Of a stretch of 12,576 nucleotides of DNA, positions 1 through 7,263 are shown in pieces. How positions within the stretch are numbered: position 1 is the first letter of the stretch; each line of letters opens with the position of its first letter. Source of the DNA: Bacteroidales bacterium (GTDB lineage: Bacteria > Bacteroidota > Bacteroidia > Bacteroidales > NBLH01); the NCBI GenBank assembly GCA_027083715.1, contig JALWNR010000269.1, forward strand, positions 6,444 to 19,019, written 5' to 3'. Under the pieces are notes generated by a model. It did no database searches. It was given only the letters and a program-made list of their open reading frames with translations, and was not told the DNA's origin. A program made the position numbers and the translations under genes.

Positions 1-19
1 AAATCAAACAATAAAAATT

Positions 20-2131
20 ATGAAAAAGTATATCAGCTTATTATTGATTGCTTTTGTGTTGTTTAATTTCAGTGCAAAGGCAGACGAAGGCATGTGGATT
101 ATTTCGCTTTTGAATAAAAACTATGCCGATATGAAGAAACAGGGTTTTAAATTAAGCCCTGAAGATATTTACAGCCTGAACCATGCAAGCCTTAAAGATG
201 CTATCCCGATTTTTGGCAGAGGTTGTACTTCCGAAATTGTTTCGGATAAAGGTTTGCTTTTAACTAACCATCATTGCGGGTACGGAGCTATCCAATCGCA
301 AACTACGGTAGAGCACAATTATCTGCGCGATGGTTTTTGGGCAAAATCATTTAAGGATGAATTGCCTATTCCCGGTTTATCAGTTCGTTTTTTAGTACGT
401 ATTGAGGATGTTACTGAACAAATCTATAAAAAACTGAACGACAAAATGACTGAAGAACAGCGCGATGCAGTAATTAAAAAAATTAGTGATAAAATTGTTT
501 CTAAGGCAACAAAAGGAACCGGTTATACTGCAAGTGTTCGTTCATTTTTTAACGGCAATAGTTACTACCTTGTAGTTTATCAGGTGTATAAAGATGTGCG
601 TTTAGTAGGAACACCTCCTGAAATGATTGGAAAATTTGGTTATGATACCGACAATTGGGTTTGGCCTCGCCATACAGGTGATTTTAGTGTTTTCCGCGTT
701 TATATGAGCAAAGACGGTAAACCGGCAGAATACTCACCCGATAATGTTCCTTTGAAGCCGAAATATCACATTCCTGTTTCATTAAAAGGTGTTCAGCCGG
801 GCGATTTTACCATGATTATAGGTTATCCCGGACGTACCAATCGTTACATGACATCTTACGGAATAGATGAGTTGATTGATGTAACCAATACCAATCGTAT
901 TAAAATCCGCGGTATTCGTCAGGAAATTATGATGAAAGATATGAAGGCTGATGAGAAAATCAGAATTCAGTATTCTTCAAAATTTGCACGTTCAAGTAAT
1001 TACTGGAAAAATTCAATCGGGATGAACCGTGGTTTGAAAAAGCTGAATGTTCGTGCCAAAAAGCAAGCTATGGAAGAACAATTCCGCAAATGGTATGCTG
1101 CCGACCCAAAACGTCAGGCTAAATATGGTGAAGCACTTACTTTGATTGAGAATGCTTACAAAGGACGTAAAGAGTATGTGAGTGCAGCTCAATACATTTC
1201 GGAGACAATGATTAGAGGCATTGAAATTTATTATTTTGCTAACCGTATTGCCGAAATGCTGGAAAAGCCCGATGAGGCAAAAACTTATGCTGCACGTTTC
1301 TACAAAGATTACAGTATGCCAACCGATAAAAAAATCGCGGTAGCTATGTTAAAATTGTTTTACAATGATGTAGATAAAAAGTATCATCCTGATTTCTTTA
1401 AAATCATTGAAAATCAATACAAAGGTGATTTTGCCAAATATGTTGATGATTTGTATGCCAATTCTGTTTTTGCAAGTCAGGCAAAATTTGACGAGTTTAT
1501 GAAAAATCCGACCAAGGAAAGTTTGGAAAAAGATCCTGCTTATATTGCTGCAAAATCGGTATATGCAAAATATGATGAGTTGCGCGCTGCATCGAAAAAA
1601 TATGATGAAGATTTGGCAAAAGGTCGCCGTTTGTACCTTGCAGGCTTAATAGAAATGCAACCGGATAAAAACTTCTATCCCGATGCAAACTTTACCATGC
1701 GTCTTACCTACGGTAAAGTAGGAGATTATCGTCCTCGCGATGGTGTAATTTATGATTATTACACTACTTTGGCGGGTGTTATGGAAAAAGAAATTCCCGG
1801 TGATTTTGAATTTTCGGTGCCTGAAAAATTGAAAGAGTTGTACAATAAAAAAGATTACGGACAATATGCCGATGCTGATGGAACAATGCGTGTTTGTTTT
1901 ATTTCAAACAACGATATTACCGGAGGTAATTCAGGCAGCCCGATTATGAACGGAAATGGTGAGCTGATTGGTTTGGCTTTCGATGGTAACTGGGAAGCGA
2001 TGAGTGGTGATATTGCTTTTGAACCGGATTTGCAACGTACGATTAATGTGGATATTCGTTATGTGTTGTTCATTATGGATAAATTAGGCGGAGCAAAACA
2101 CTTGATTGATGAAATGACTATTCGTAAGTAA
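20..2131 (+). CDS. dpp7: S46 family dipeptidyl-peptidase, DPP7 type (periplasmic)
   Basis: Removes dipeptides from the N-terminus of oligopeptides in the periplasm, feeding peptide catabolism. The 703 residues match the S46 family's usual length of about 700. A signal peptide (residues 1-21, ending SAKA) leaves a mature N-terminus DEGMW, typical of the family. The chymotrypsin-like catalytic residues are His85 in TNHHCGY, Asp221 in RHTGDFS and Ser638 in GGNSGSP. The residue 18 positions after the serine is Gly656 in FDGNW. In Porphyromonas gingivalis the equivalent residue is Gly in DPP7 (hydrophobic/broad P1) and Arg in DPP11 (Asp/Glu P1), so a DPP7-like specificity is inferred. The ATG at 20 directly precedes the signal peptide; the promoter lies mostly outside the window. 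The gene ends before a strong hairpin terminator and appears monocistronic. Family assignment is very secure; exact P1 preference is inference. Confidence 0.95.
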   Translation: MKKYISLLLIAFVLFNFSAKADEGMWIISLLNKNYADMKKQGFKLSPEDIYSLNHASLKDAIPIFGRGCTSEIVSDKGLLLTNHHCGYGAIQSQTTVEHNYLRDGFWAKSFKDELPIPGLSVRFLVRIEDVTEQIYKKLNDKMTEEQRDAVIKKISDKIVSKATKGTGYTASVRSFFNGNSYYLVVYQVYKDVRLVGTPPEMIGKFGYDTDNWVWPRHTGDFSVFRVYMSKDGKPAEYSPDNVPLKPKYHIPVSLKGVQPGDFTMIIGYPGRTNRYMTSYGIDELIDVTNTNRIKIRGIRQEIMMKDMKADEKIRIQYSSKFARSSNYWKNSIGMNRGLKKLNVRAKKQAMEEQFRKWYAADPKRQAKYGEALTLIENAYKGRKEYVSAAQYISETMIRGIEIYYFANRIAEMLEKPDEAKTYAARFYKDYSMPTDKKIAVAMLKLFYNDVDKKYHPDFFKIIENQYKGDFAKYVDDLYANSVFASQAKFDEFMKNPTKESLEKDPAYIAAKSVYAKYDELRAASKKYDEDLAKGRRLYLAGLIEMQPDKNFYPDANFTMRLTYGKVGDYRPRDGVIYDYYTTLAGVMEKEIPGDFEFSVPEKLKELYNKKDYGQYADADGTMRVCFISNNDITGGNSGSPIMNGNGELIGLAFDGNWEAMSGDIAFEPDLQRTINVDIRYVLFIMDKLGGAKHLIDEMTIRK

Positions 2132-2144
2132 TTTAAATATACAA

Positions 2145-2190
2145 AGCCGGCGGGTAATCTACTTGCCGGCTATACTATTTTACCTTTTTT
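2145..2190. terminator. Bidirectional intrinsic terminator between convergent genes
   Basis: A 12-bp stem (2145-2156 with 2160-2171, two G-U pairs) has the GC-rich arms AGCCGGC and GCCGGCT around a 3-base loop. On the plus strand it is followed by a T-rich run ending in seven Ts at 2184-2191. On the minus strand the stem is followed by TTTGTATATTT. It lies between the stop of the S46 peptidase and the stop of the convergent beta-barrel gene and probably serves both. Confidence 0.85.
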
Positions 2191-2734
2191 TAAATCTATA
2201 GCCAATTTTTACGCCCCACCACACAGGAATGTCGGGGAAAACACTTTCGCTGGTAACGGCAAGCTCAACAGCAAAATTAAAACCTTTTTTGCCTATGTAC
2301 TGAATCCCGACCGGAAAATAGAATAAATAGTCTGTTCCGACAGTTTCTCCGTAGACTGCAAGAAAAGCTCCTGTGTATGGAGTCCAGTTCTTTGTTGTTT
2401 TTCCGAAAAAATGATATTTACCGCCGCCAAAGAACCCAAAAGCACCCCCACCAATTTCAAGGTTTATATTGGAATTTACAAAATAATCAGCAGAAACAGA
2501 TACAATTAGCGAAGGACTGCCTCCGTATATACTCAAACCCCAAGGTCGGACTTGTCTTTGATTTGTGCTATCTATATAAAGCTTTGTATTGTTTTCATCA
2601 ATTGTTTTTTGTAAACTACTTATTAAATAAGAATCCTGTGCGGACAACTGGTAAACAAAAACACCCGGAATAAAACACAGTATAAAAACAAGCTTAATCT
2701 TAGCATGTAAGCAGGTTAATAGTAGGCTTTTCAT
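2180..2734 (-). CDS. Small outer-membrane beta-barrel-like protein, function unknown
   Basis: Codes for 184 residues. The N-terminus has a basic, hydrophobic signal sequence (residues 1-33) ending LSAQ, a common Bacteroidota signal-peptidase I site. After about 30 polar residues the rest is a series of alternating amphipathic stretches rich in Gly, Tyr and Phe (for example GGGAFGFFGGGKYHFF, FYFPVGIQYIG, WWGVKIGYRF). It ends in an aromatic-basic strand, as small outer-membrane barrels do. The length fits a barrel of about eight strands. No enzymatic motif is seen and no named family is recognised. The ATG at 2734 is the only good start because the signal peptide begins there. Downstream it shares a bidirectional terminator with the S46 peptidase gene. 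A weak -7 candidate (TAAATTTT, minus strand, 2771-2778) lies 36 bases upstream. Barrel topology is inferred from pattern only. Confidence 0.75.
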   Translation of the reverse strand: MKSLLLTCLHAKIKLVFILCFIPGVFVYQLSAQDSYLISSLQKTIDENNTKLYIDSTNQRQVRPWGLSIYGGSPSLIVSVSADYFVNSNINLEIGGGAFGFFGGGKYHFFGKTTKNWTPYTGAFLAVYGETVGTDYLFYFPVGIQYIGKKGFNFAVELAVTSESVFPDIPVWWGVKIGYRFKKR

Positions 2735-3049
2735 CTATTTTAGTTTTAAATAATTTGATAAAAAGCTAAGAAAATTTATTCGCATACACATGAGTTTATC
2801 TGATAGTTTATTATAAGTGATAATGTAATGATATGTGTATATCGCTGTTTTTCAGTTGTTTATTTTGACGTATTATTTAAATTAAATATTGAATTGCTTT
2901 TATTCTACCCAGTTCCAAATCCTCAGCAAGATGCTAATAGGGTTAAAAAAATATAATTTTATTTGCATGATTAAAGTTTATTTTACAATTTTACGTCAAT
3001 ATTTGACTTTAATAAACTTACTAAACAATAACTATTAAAATTTATTTTT
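2735..3049. other. Divergent intergenic spacer with nested inverted repeats
   Basis: A 315-base AT-rich spacer between divergent genes, with no convincing ORF. It contains an 8-bp inverted repeat (ATACACAT 2784-2791 and ATGTGTAT 2833-2840), with a second short pair (TTATC/GATAA) nested inside. Towards the plus-strand lipoprotein there is a weak promoter-like pair, TTTG at 2962-2965 and TACAATTT at 2984-2991, with an 18-base gap; it matches the Bacteroidota consensus only partly. No Shine-Dalgarno sequence precedes the start at 3050. Confidence 0.4.
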
Positions 3050-3727
3050 ATGAAGAAGCTATTTTTAACCTTCTTATTTGTTTCATTAATCGTATGGTCA
3101 TGTGGCGAGGAGGAGGGAACGGGTAATGATACACAGCAAGATAAGATGCCCGGTGATGTGAAAATTGAAGAAATAACAAGCTCTGTGAGTAATGAAGAAA
3201 CTACCGATGCTAAACAAGAACTAAAACCACAAATTAGTACTGATTTCCGGGAGTTTGTAGATAAATTTCCACATTCTTCATTGCCTTATGAATTAAAGCC
3301 TGATTTTGAAGATGATGCAGAAAATATTTATGCTAAAATTCCTTTAGAAAAACAAATAAAATATCTTGCCAAAGCGGAAAAACTCAAAAAAGCCGATTTT
3401 GAAGAAATGGCAGAATATACTGATTTTTATTTTGTAAGTAATCCTTTGCAAACTGATAATTTTATAGCCATTGTATATGGACGCTTTGAAATGGGATCAG
3501 TTTATTTTTATTTATGTACCTACAATAATAAGGGAGATTTAATTTCTAGTATTGATTTTGCTTCATTAGAAATGTTAGGTGCAGGTCCTCAGGCAGGACA
3601 ATATACAATTACAGAAGGTAAGATCGATAAAAATCTTAAAATAACGGTAAGTTTTGATGATTTAGATGGAAATACTTCGGTTGAAAACTATCAAATTAAA
3701 GAAACTGGTACGATTGTGAAACTTTAG
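3050..3727 (+). CDS. Probable surface-exposed lipoprotein, function unknown
   Basis: Codes for 225 residues. The first 18 form a lipoprotein signal (MKKLFLTFLF... then VWSC), so Cys18 should be lipidated by the Lgt/Lsp route. The residues right after it, GEEEG, are an acidic run resembling the Bacteroidota lipoprotein export signal that sends lipoproteins to the cell surface; surface location is inferred from this. Residues 19-70 are a low-complexity, acidic, Thr/Ser/Gln-rich linker. The remainder (about 70-225) looks like a compact mixed domain with a helical Lys/Glu-rich part (EKQIKYLAKAEKLKKADFEE) followed by beta strands (FIAIVYGRFEMGSVYFYLCTY). I recognise no family. The ATG at 3050 begins the signal sequence. 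It is followed by a strong terminator and appears monocistronic. Confidence 0.8.
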   Translation: MKKLFLTFLFVSLIVWSCGEEEGTGNDTQQDKMPGDVKIEEITSSVSNEETTDAKQELKPQISTDFREFVDKFPHSSLPYELKPDFEDDAENIYAKIPLEKQIKYLAKAEKLKKADFEEMAEYTDFYFVSNPLQTDNFIAIVYGRFEMGSVYFYLCTYNNKGDLISSIDFASLEMLGAGPQAGQYTITEGKIDKNLKITVSFDDLDGNTSVENYQIKETGTIVKL

Positions 3728-3760
3728 CTTAAATTTTCCATTAGAAAATATTTTCGATTT

Positions 3761-3801
3761 AGCTTTTCATATTATTTTTATGGAAAGCTTTTTTATTTTT
3801 A
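3761..3801 (+). terminator. Intrinsic terminator after the lipoprotein gene
   Basis: A 10-bp stem (AGCTTTTCAT 3761-3770 with ATGGAAAGCT 3780-3789, one G-U pair) with a 9-base loop is followed at once by TTTTTTTATTTTT. It lies 34 bases after the stop codon at 3727 and separates this gene from the OmpA-family gene downstream. Confidence 0.85.
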
Positions 3802-3811
3802 TCAAATAGTC

Positions 3812-3842
3812 TTGTTTTTAATAAAAAAATACCTGAAATTTG
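3812..3842 (+). promoter_or_regulatory. Candidate Bacteroidota promoter for the OmpA-family gene
   Basis: TTG at 3812-3814 and GAAATTTG at 3835-3842 are 20 bases apart. They resemble the Bacteroidota -33 (TTTG/TTG) and -7 (TAnnTTTG) elements, with one mismatch in the -7 element. The -7 element ends 29 bases before the ATG at 3872, and a terminator lies just upstream, so a promoter is expected here. The exact position is uncertain because the region is AT-rich. Confidence 0.4.
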
Positions 3843-3871
3843 TTTAAGAACACTATATAAAATAAATTATT

Positions 3872-5968
3872 ATGCTACAAAAATTTACGGGAGTACTTTT
3901 CTTGTTTTTTATTTCTTTCCAAATTATTGCTCAATATGATGTTACTTTTTATGATGGTTTCGATAATAATAAATATTCATGGAGTATTGCCAATAATAGT
4001 GATATACATGCTGCAATAAAATCCGGTGTTTATGAAATAGAGCACAAACGCACAACTGCATCATATAACTTTTGGCGCGAATTTATTATTGATAAAGATA
4101 AAGAATTTTATATTGAGGCAAGTATTAAACATATTGCAGGAGTAGAAGATTGGGGCTATGGTATTGTGTGGGGGGCTTCATCTTGGTCAAACAGCTATAA
4201 TTTTTTAATATCCGAAAATGGATATTATAGTATAGGAGGATATAAAAATGAAAACTGGCAGAATTATAAAAAGTGGACAAAAACTGCATCTATTAAAAAA
4301 GGGCAGTTTAATAAGCTGGCTATACGGTATAAGTTTGGCAAGTTAGATTTTTTTATTAATAATCAAAAAGTTGTTTCTCTTAATTATTTACCGTTTTTGG
4401 GTAATCAAATAGGATTTGTGCTTTATCATAATATGACCATACAAGTAGATTATTTAAAGGTACAATATAATCGTAGAAGTATAAATCTGGTAAAAAACAT
4501 TAATCCAAACTATAAAAAGAAGAATCTTGGAAAAAATATCAATTCAAAATATTCTGAAATAGCACCGATTATTTCGCCTGATGGGAAAACATTGTATGTG
4601 GCTCGCCAAAATCATCCGCAGAATATCGGTGCTGAGAAAAAATATGATATATGGTATGCTACTCGTAGAAAAGATGGTAGCTGGACTGTGTTAAAACGTA
4701 TGGAACCGCCCATTAATAATGCCGGTGATAACTTGGTAATTGCTGTTTCGCCCGATAATAATACGCTTTGGCTTGAAGGTTTATATACGGCAACCGGTGA
4801 GTTTTTAAGTGATCAGGGAATTTCCATTTCACACCGTACTCCTGATGGTTGGTCTGTTCCAAAGAAGGTTGTTATTCAAGATTTTTACAATCGTAACGAA
4901 TACGAAAGTTACTGTCCTACTGTGGACAGAAAAGTACTAATTATGTCGATTGAACGTGATGATTCATACGGAGAAAAAGATTTATATGTAAGTTTTCGTT
5001 TGCCCAATGGGGAATACAGCAAACCTTTTAATATGGGTACTGATTTAAATACTTTTTTTAATGAAGGTACCCCTTTTATTGCTTCTGATAACAAAACCCT
5101 GTATTTTTATTCATACGGACATCCCGGGTATGGAAGTGCAGATATTTTTGTGAGCAAACGTTTAGATAATAGTTGGCGAAAGTGGTCAAAACCACAAAAC
5201 CTTGGTCCAACAATTAATTCCAATGAATGGGATACCTATTATTCCATAGCGGCAAAAGGCGATTATGCCTATCTGGTATCTGCAAAAAACTCCTACGGAA
5301 ACGAAGATGTTTTTGAAATAAAAATGTATAAAGAAGCCAAACCTGACCCTGTCGTTTTATTATCAGGAAAAGTATATGATAAAAAAACAAAAAATCCGAT
5401 AGGAGTAAAAATTATTTATGAAGATTTGAATACCGGAGCAAAAGTAGGTAGCGTAAAATCCAATGCTCAAAACGGAAGCTATAAAATAGTTCTACCTTAC
5501 GGAAAAAAATACGGTATTCGTGCTGAGTCTGTTGGATATATTGCAGTAAATGAGCATTTGGATTTGAGTAAAGTTTCTAAATATCAAGAAATAAAAAAGA
5601 ATTTATATTTGGTACCCATTGAAACCGGTCAGGTAGTTAATTTAAAAAATATACAGTTTAAAAAAAGTAAAGCCGAGTTTTTAGAAACTTCTTATCCCGA
5701 ACTAAATCGCTTGGTACAATTAATGAAAATGTATCCGAGAATGGAAATTGAACTTTCGGGACATACTGATACGCGCGGTAAGCCGGATTTATTGCTTGAT
5801 TTATCACAAAAAAGAGTGGACGCAGTTAAAAGTTACTTGGTTGCTCATGGCATAGAAGCAGCACGAATTTCGGGAAAAGGTTATGGAGGCACCAGACCGC
5901 TTGGTACCGGATCTGAGGCTATTGAAATAAAAAACAGGCGGGTTGAATTTAAAATTAAGAAGATGTAA
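3872..5968 (+). CDS. Multidomain outer-membrane/peptidoglycan protein: LamG-like, PD40 propeller, CarboxypepD_reg, OmpA C-terminal domain
   Basis: Codes for 698 residues with a signal peptide (about 1-20, ending IIAQ). Residues about 22-205 look like a concanavalin/LamG-like beta-sandwich (YGIVWGASSWSNSYNF, KLDFFINNQKVVSL). Residues about 225-487 carry PD40 (TolB-like) propeller repeats, with ISPDGKTLYVAR, VSPDNNTLWL and IASDNKTLYFYS as repeat cores. Residues about 491-580 form a carboxypeptidase-regulatory-like domain starting VLLSGKVYDKKT. Residues about 587-698 are an OmpA C-terminal domain (SGHTDTRG, DLSQKRVDAVKSYL, NRRVEF). The peptidoglycan (diaminopimelate)-binding pair is Asp633 and Arg648, spaced by 15 as in known OmpA domains. 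The protein is therefore probably a periplasmic wall-anchoring factor. The PD40-regulatory-OmpA order matches PorE of the type IX secretion system, but PorE has TPRs at its N-terminus where this protein has the LamG-like domain, so a paralogue is more likely. No neighbour here belongs to type IX secretion. Confidence 0.88.
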   Translation: MLQKFTGVLFLFFISFQIIAQYDVTFYDGFDNNKYSWSIANNSDIHAAIKSGVYEIEHKRTTASYNFWREFIIDKDKEFYIEASIKHIAGVEDWGYGIVWGASSWSNSYNFLISENGYYSIGGYKNENWQNYKKWTKTASIKKGQFNKLAIRYKFGKLDFFINNQKVVSLNYLPFLGNQIGFVLYHNMTIQVDYLKVQYNRRSINLVKNINPNYKKKNLGKNINSKYSEIAPIISPDGKTLYVARQNHPQNIGAEKKYDIWYATRRKDGSWTVLKRMEPPINNAGDNLVIAVSPDNNTLWLEGLYTATGEFLSDQGISISHRTPDGWSVPKKVVIQDFYNRNEYESYCPTVDRKVLIMSIERDDSYGEKDLYVSFRLPNGEYSKPFNMGTDLNTFFNEGTPFIASDNKTLYFYSYGHPGYGSADIFVSKRLDNSWRKWSKPQNLGPTINSNEWDTYYSIAAKGDYAYLVSAKNSYGNEDVFEIKMYKEAKPDPVVLLSGKVYDKKTKNPIGVKIIYEDLNTGAKVGSVKSNAQNGSYKIVLPYGKKYGIRAESVGYIAVNEHLDLSKVSKYQEIKKNLYLVPIETGQVVNLKNIQFKKSKAEFLETSYPELNRLVQLMKMYPRMEIELSGHTDTRGKPDLLLDLSQKRVDAVKSYLVAHGIEAARISGKGYGGTRPLGTGSEAIEIKNRRVEFKIKKM

Positions 5969-5985
5969 ATTAGAATAGTTTCAAA

Positions 5986-6015
5986 AATAAGCCCGATAAA
6001 TATATCGGACTTATT
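5986..6015. terminator. Bidirectional terminator between convergent genes
   Basis: A 13-position stem with one mismatch (AATAAG/CTTATT outer arms and CCGATA/TATCGG inner arms, AATA loop) lies between the stop of the OmpA-family gene at 5968 and the stop of the DUF2202 gene at 6059. On the minus strand it runs into TTATTTTTG, which makes it the better terminator for DUF2202. On the plus strand it is followed by ATTAACC, a weaker tail. Confidence 0.75.
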
Positions 6016-6058
6016 ATTAACCAAAACTATTTGCCCTTAATAATAGGAGCAAAAAACA

Positions 6059-6715
6059 TTAATTATTTATTATTGCATCAAATTCTTCTTGCGATAAATA
6101 CTGTGGAGAATAGGATATTCCATTTGATGCTAATTGCCCAACAAAAGCTCTCAGGTGATTTGTGGAGCCTTTTCTTAATCTGCTGTAAACAGTTACAATC
6201 GTATCCACCTCACATGCAGCCATTGCTTCATCAAGGTCAACAATATCAACTTCTTCTATGGTAGCACCAACAAGTAAACCGTCCACAAGGCTGCTATCAC
6301 CCATGTCGATTAAAGCATTGTAAAGGTTTTGTAGATCTTCGTTGGCAAATTTTCCTTCTTCGGATAAAGCTATGTCTTCAATTTCGTAGTAATCTAATAA
6401 ACCTTTTACGGCATCAGTATGCACTGTTTCGCTTTTTGATATATTATAAAAGGTGTTTAGTCCCCATAAATCGAACATATACACATAAACATCATGTGCT
6501 AACTTTTCTTCTTCACGCATAAAAGTTAATGAACTTTTTGCATCTTCATCAATATTCTCTGTTGCTGTTTCATCTACAGACGGCGAGTCTGTGCTATTTT
6601 CTGTGGTTTCGGAAATATTCAAATCTTCTACTATGCTTTCTTCGCAAGAAGTAAAACCGATGATAATTGCAAATACGGCAATTATTCCAAATCCTTTTAA
6701 GACTATATTTTTCAT
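6059..6715 (-). CDS. DUF2202 ferritin-like domain lipoprotein
   Basis: Codes for 218 residues from the ATG at 6715. That start gives a proper lipoprotein signal (MKNIVLKGFG... GFTSC, Cys24). A further ATG in frame at 6742 would put the start inside the -7 promoter element and is rejected. After Cys24 the run EESIVED is acidic, suggesting export to the surface. Residues about 25-60 are an acidic linker. Residues about 62-217 match DUF2202, a four-helix ferritin-like fold: FMREEEKLAHDVY (66-77), SETVH (95-99), EEVDIVDL (154-161), NHLRAF (186-191), SPQYLSQEEFDAII (203-216). The conserved Glu and His residues (Glu68-70, Glu96/His99, Glu154-155, His187) are candidate metal ligands, by analogy with ferritin-like proteins. 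The family's function is not established. A promoter with a perfect palindrome sits just upstream, so expression is probably regulated. Confidence 0.9.
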   Translation of the reverse strand: MKNIVLKGFGIIAVFAIIIGFTSCEESIVEDLNISETTENSTDSPSVDETATENIDEDAKSSLTFMREEEKLAHDVYVYMFDLWGLNTFYNISKSETVHTDAVKGLLDYYEIEDIALSEEGKFANEDLQNLYNALIDMGDSSLVDGLLVGATIEEVDIVDLDEAMAACEVDTIVTVYSRLRKGSTNHLRAFVGQLASNGISYSPQYLSQEEFDAIINN

Positions 6716-6739
6716 AATTAAATATTTTAAAATTATATA

Positions 6740-6747
6740 CAAATTTA
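6740..6747 (-). promoter_or_regulatory. -7 promoter element of the DUF2202 gene
   Basis: On the minus strand the sequence reads TAAATTTG, an exact match to the Bacteroidota -7 consensus TAnnTTTG, ending 24 bases before the ATG at 6715. No clear -33 TTTG is found at the usual distance. Instead a palindrome occupies the upstream position. The element also argues against the in-frame ATG at 6742. Confidence 0.65.
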
Positions 6748-6767
6748 GATATAAAGATGTTTATATC
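6748..6767. promoter_or_regulatory. Perfect 20-bp palindrome abutting the -7 element (candidate operator)
   Basis: GATATAAA (6748-6755) and TTTATATC (6760-6767) form a perfect inverted repeat with a 4-base spacer, GATG. It lies directly next to the -7 element of the DUF2202 gene, on the -33 side. Its symmetry and position are those expected for a dimeric transcription factor. Such AT-rich palindromes can arise by chance, but the exact placement makes a regulatory role likely. The regulator is not in this window. Confidence 0.5.
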
Positions 6768-7263
6768 TGTTATGAAATTATGTAAAAGATGTGTAAAATT
6801 CTTTTTGTGTGATTTAATTTGTTGAAAATAAGTATTTTAAATTGATAAGCTGAATGGATTTAAGAGTCTTTTTGAATCTCAAATTAATTTTTTGTTTCTA
6901 AAAGCAATTCCGTAGCCTGATTTTAACCGCAATAATTCATGAAATTTTCTTTATGCAGATACAAGGCACCGAATTCCGCCGACATATCTTTATATTTCAA
7001 GGAATTCGTAACGAAGTAGATGCGTGAAGAGAATTTCAAGCAACACCCAAATTTGAGTGCGTTTATTTTGTAATAAAGCCAGTTTAATGTGTTGCTAACA
7101 AAGGTATTACAATACAGCTATGACAAAAGCGGTGAATTTTGCGGGTTAACCAATGACCAGTATATTAATATCCCTTTAAACTAAAACAATTCGTTTAAAG
7201 TAGAACCTGTTTTATAATGTAGCAGAAAATAATTAAAAATTCTTGATGTGCAGATTGTGTCGG
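6768..7263. other. Gene-free region with inverted repeats, possible decayed repetitive element
   Basis: No ORF here has protein-like content. A 24-codon reading frame at 6954-7028 (MQIQGTEFRR...) is open but too short and unrecognised. Structured pieces are CGAATTCC/GGAATTCG (6970-6977 and 7001-7008, 23-base spacer), TGTTGCTAACA (7090-7100), GTATT/AATAC (7104-7108 and 7111-7115), GGTTAACC (7144-7151), and CTTTAAAC/GTTTAAAG (7174-7181 and 7193-7200, 11-base spacer). From about 6955 to 7150 the base composition is less AT-rich than in the surrounding spacers. This is compatible with a repetitive intergenic element or the remnant of an inserted one, but neither is shown. Confidence 0.35.
7174..7200. 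repeat. Perfect 8-bp inverted repeat (hairpin-forming)
   Basis: CTTTAAAC and GTTTAAAG flank an 11-base loop. It lies 64 bases beyond the stop of the CAP-domain gene. It could form a weak hairpin in that gene's 3' transcript, but there is no T-run after it on the minus strand, so a terminator is not well supported. Confidence 0.4.

Noticed and set aside
1497..1864. Two minus-strand open frames inside the S46 gene
   Set aside because: They overlap well-conserved S46 coding sequence and show no family signal.
2377..2673. Plus-strand open frame of 98 codons
   Set aside because: It lies antisense within the beta-barrel gene, has no protein-like pattern, and starts without a promoter.
4909..5094. 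Minus-strand open frame of 61 codons
   Set aside because: It is a shadow of the PD40 repeat region on the other strand.
3872..5968. Calling the OmpA-family protein PorE
   Set aside because: Domain order matches in the C-terminal part only; the N-terminal domain differs and no type IX genes are nearby.
6031..6264. Plus-strand open frame of 77 codons
   Set aside because: It is antisense to the DUF2202 gene and crosses its conserved C-terminal motifs.
7090..7151. attC-like integron recombination site suggested by GTTGCTAAC and GGTTAACC
   Set aside because: Core-site spacing and paired arms of an attC are not seen, and there is no integrase or cassette array in the window.
7174..7200. Terminator of the CAP gene
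   Set aside because: The hairpin has AT-rich arms, a long loop, and no T-run on the transcribed strand.
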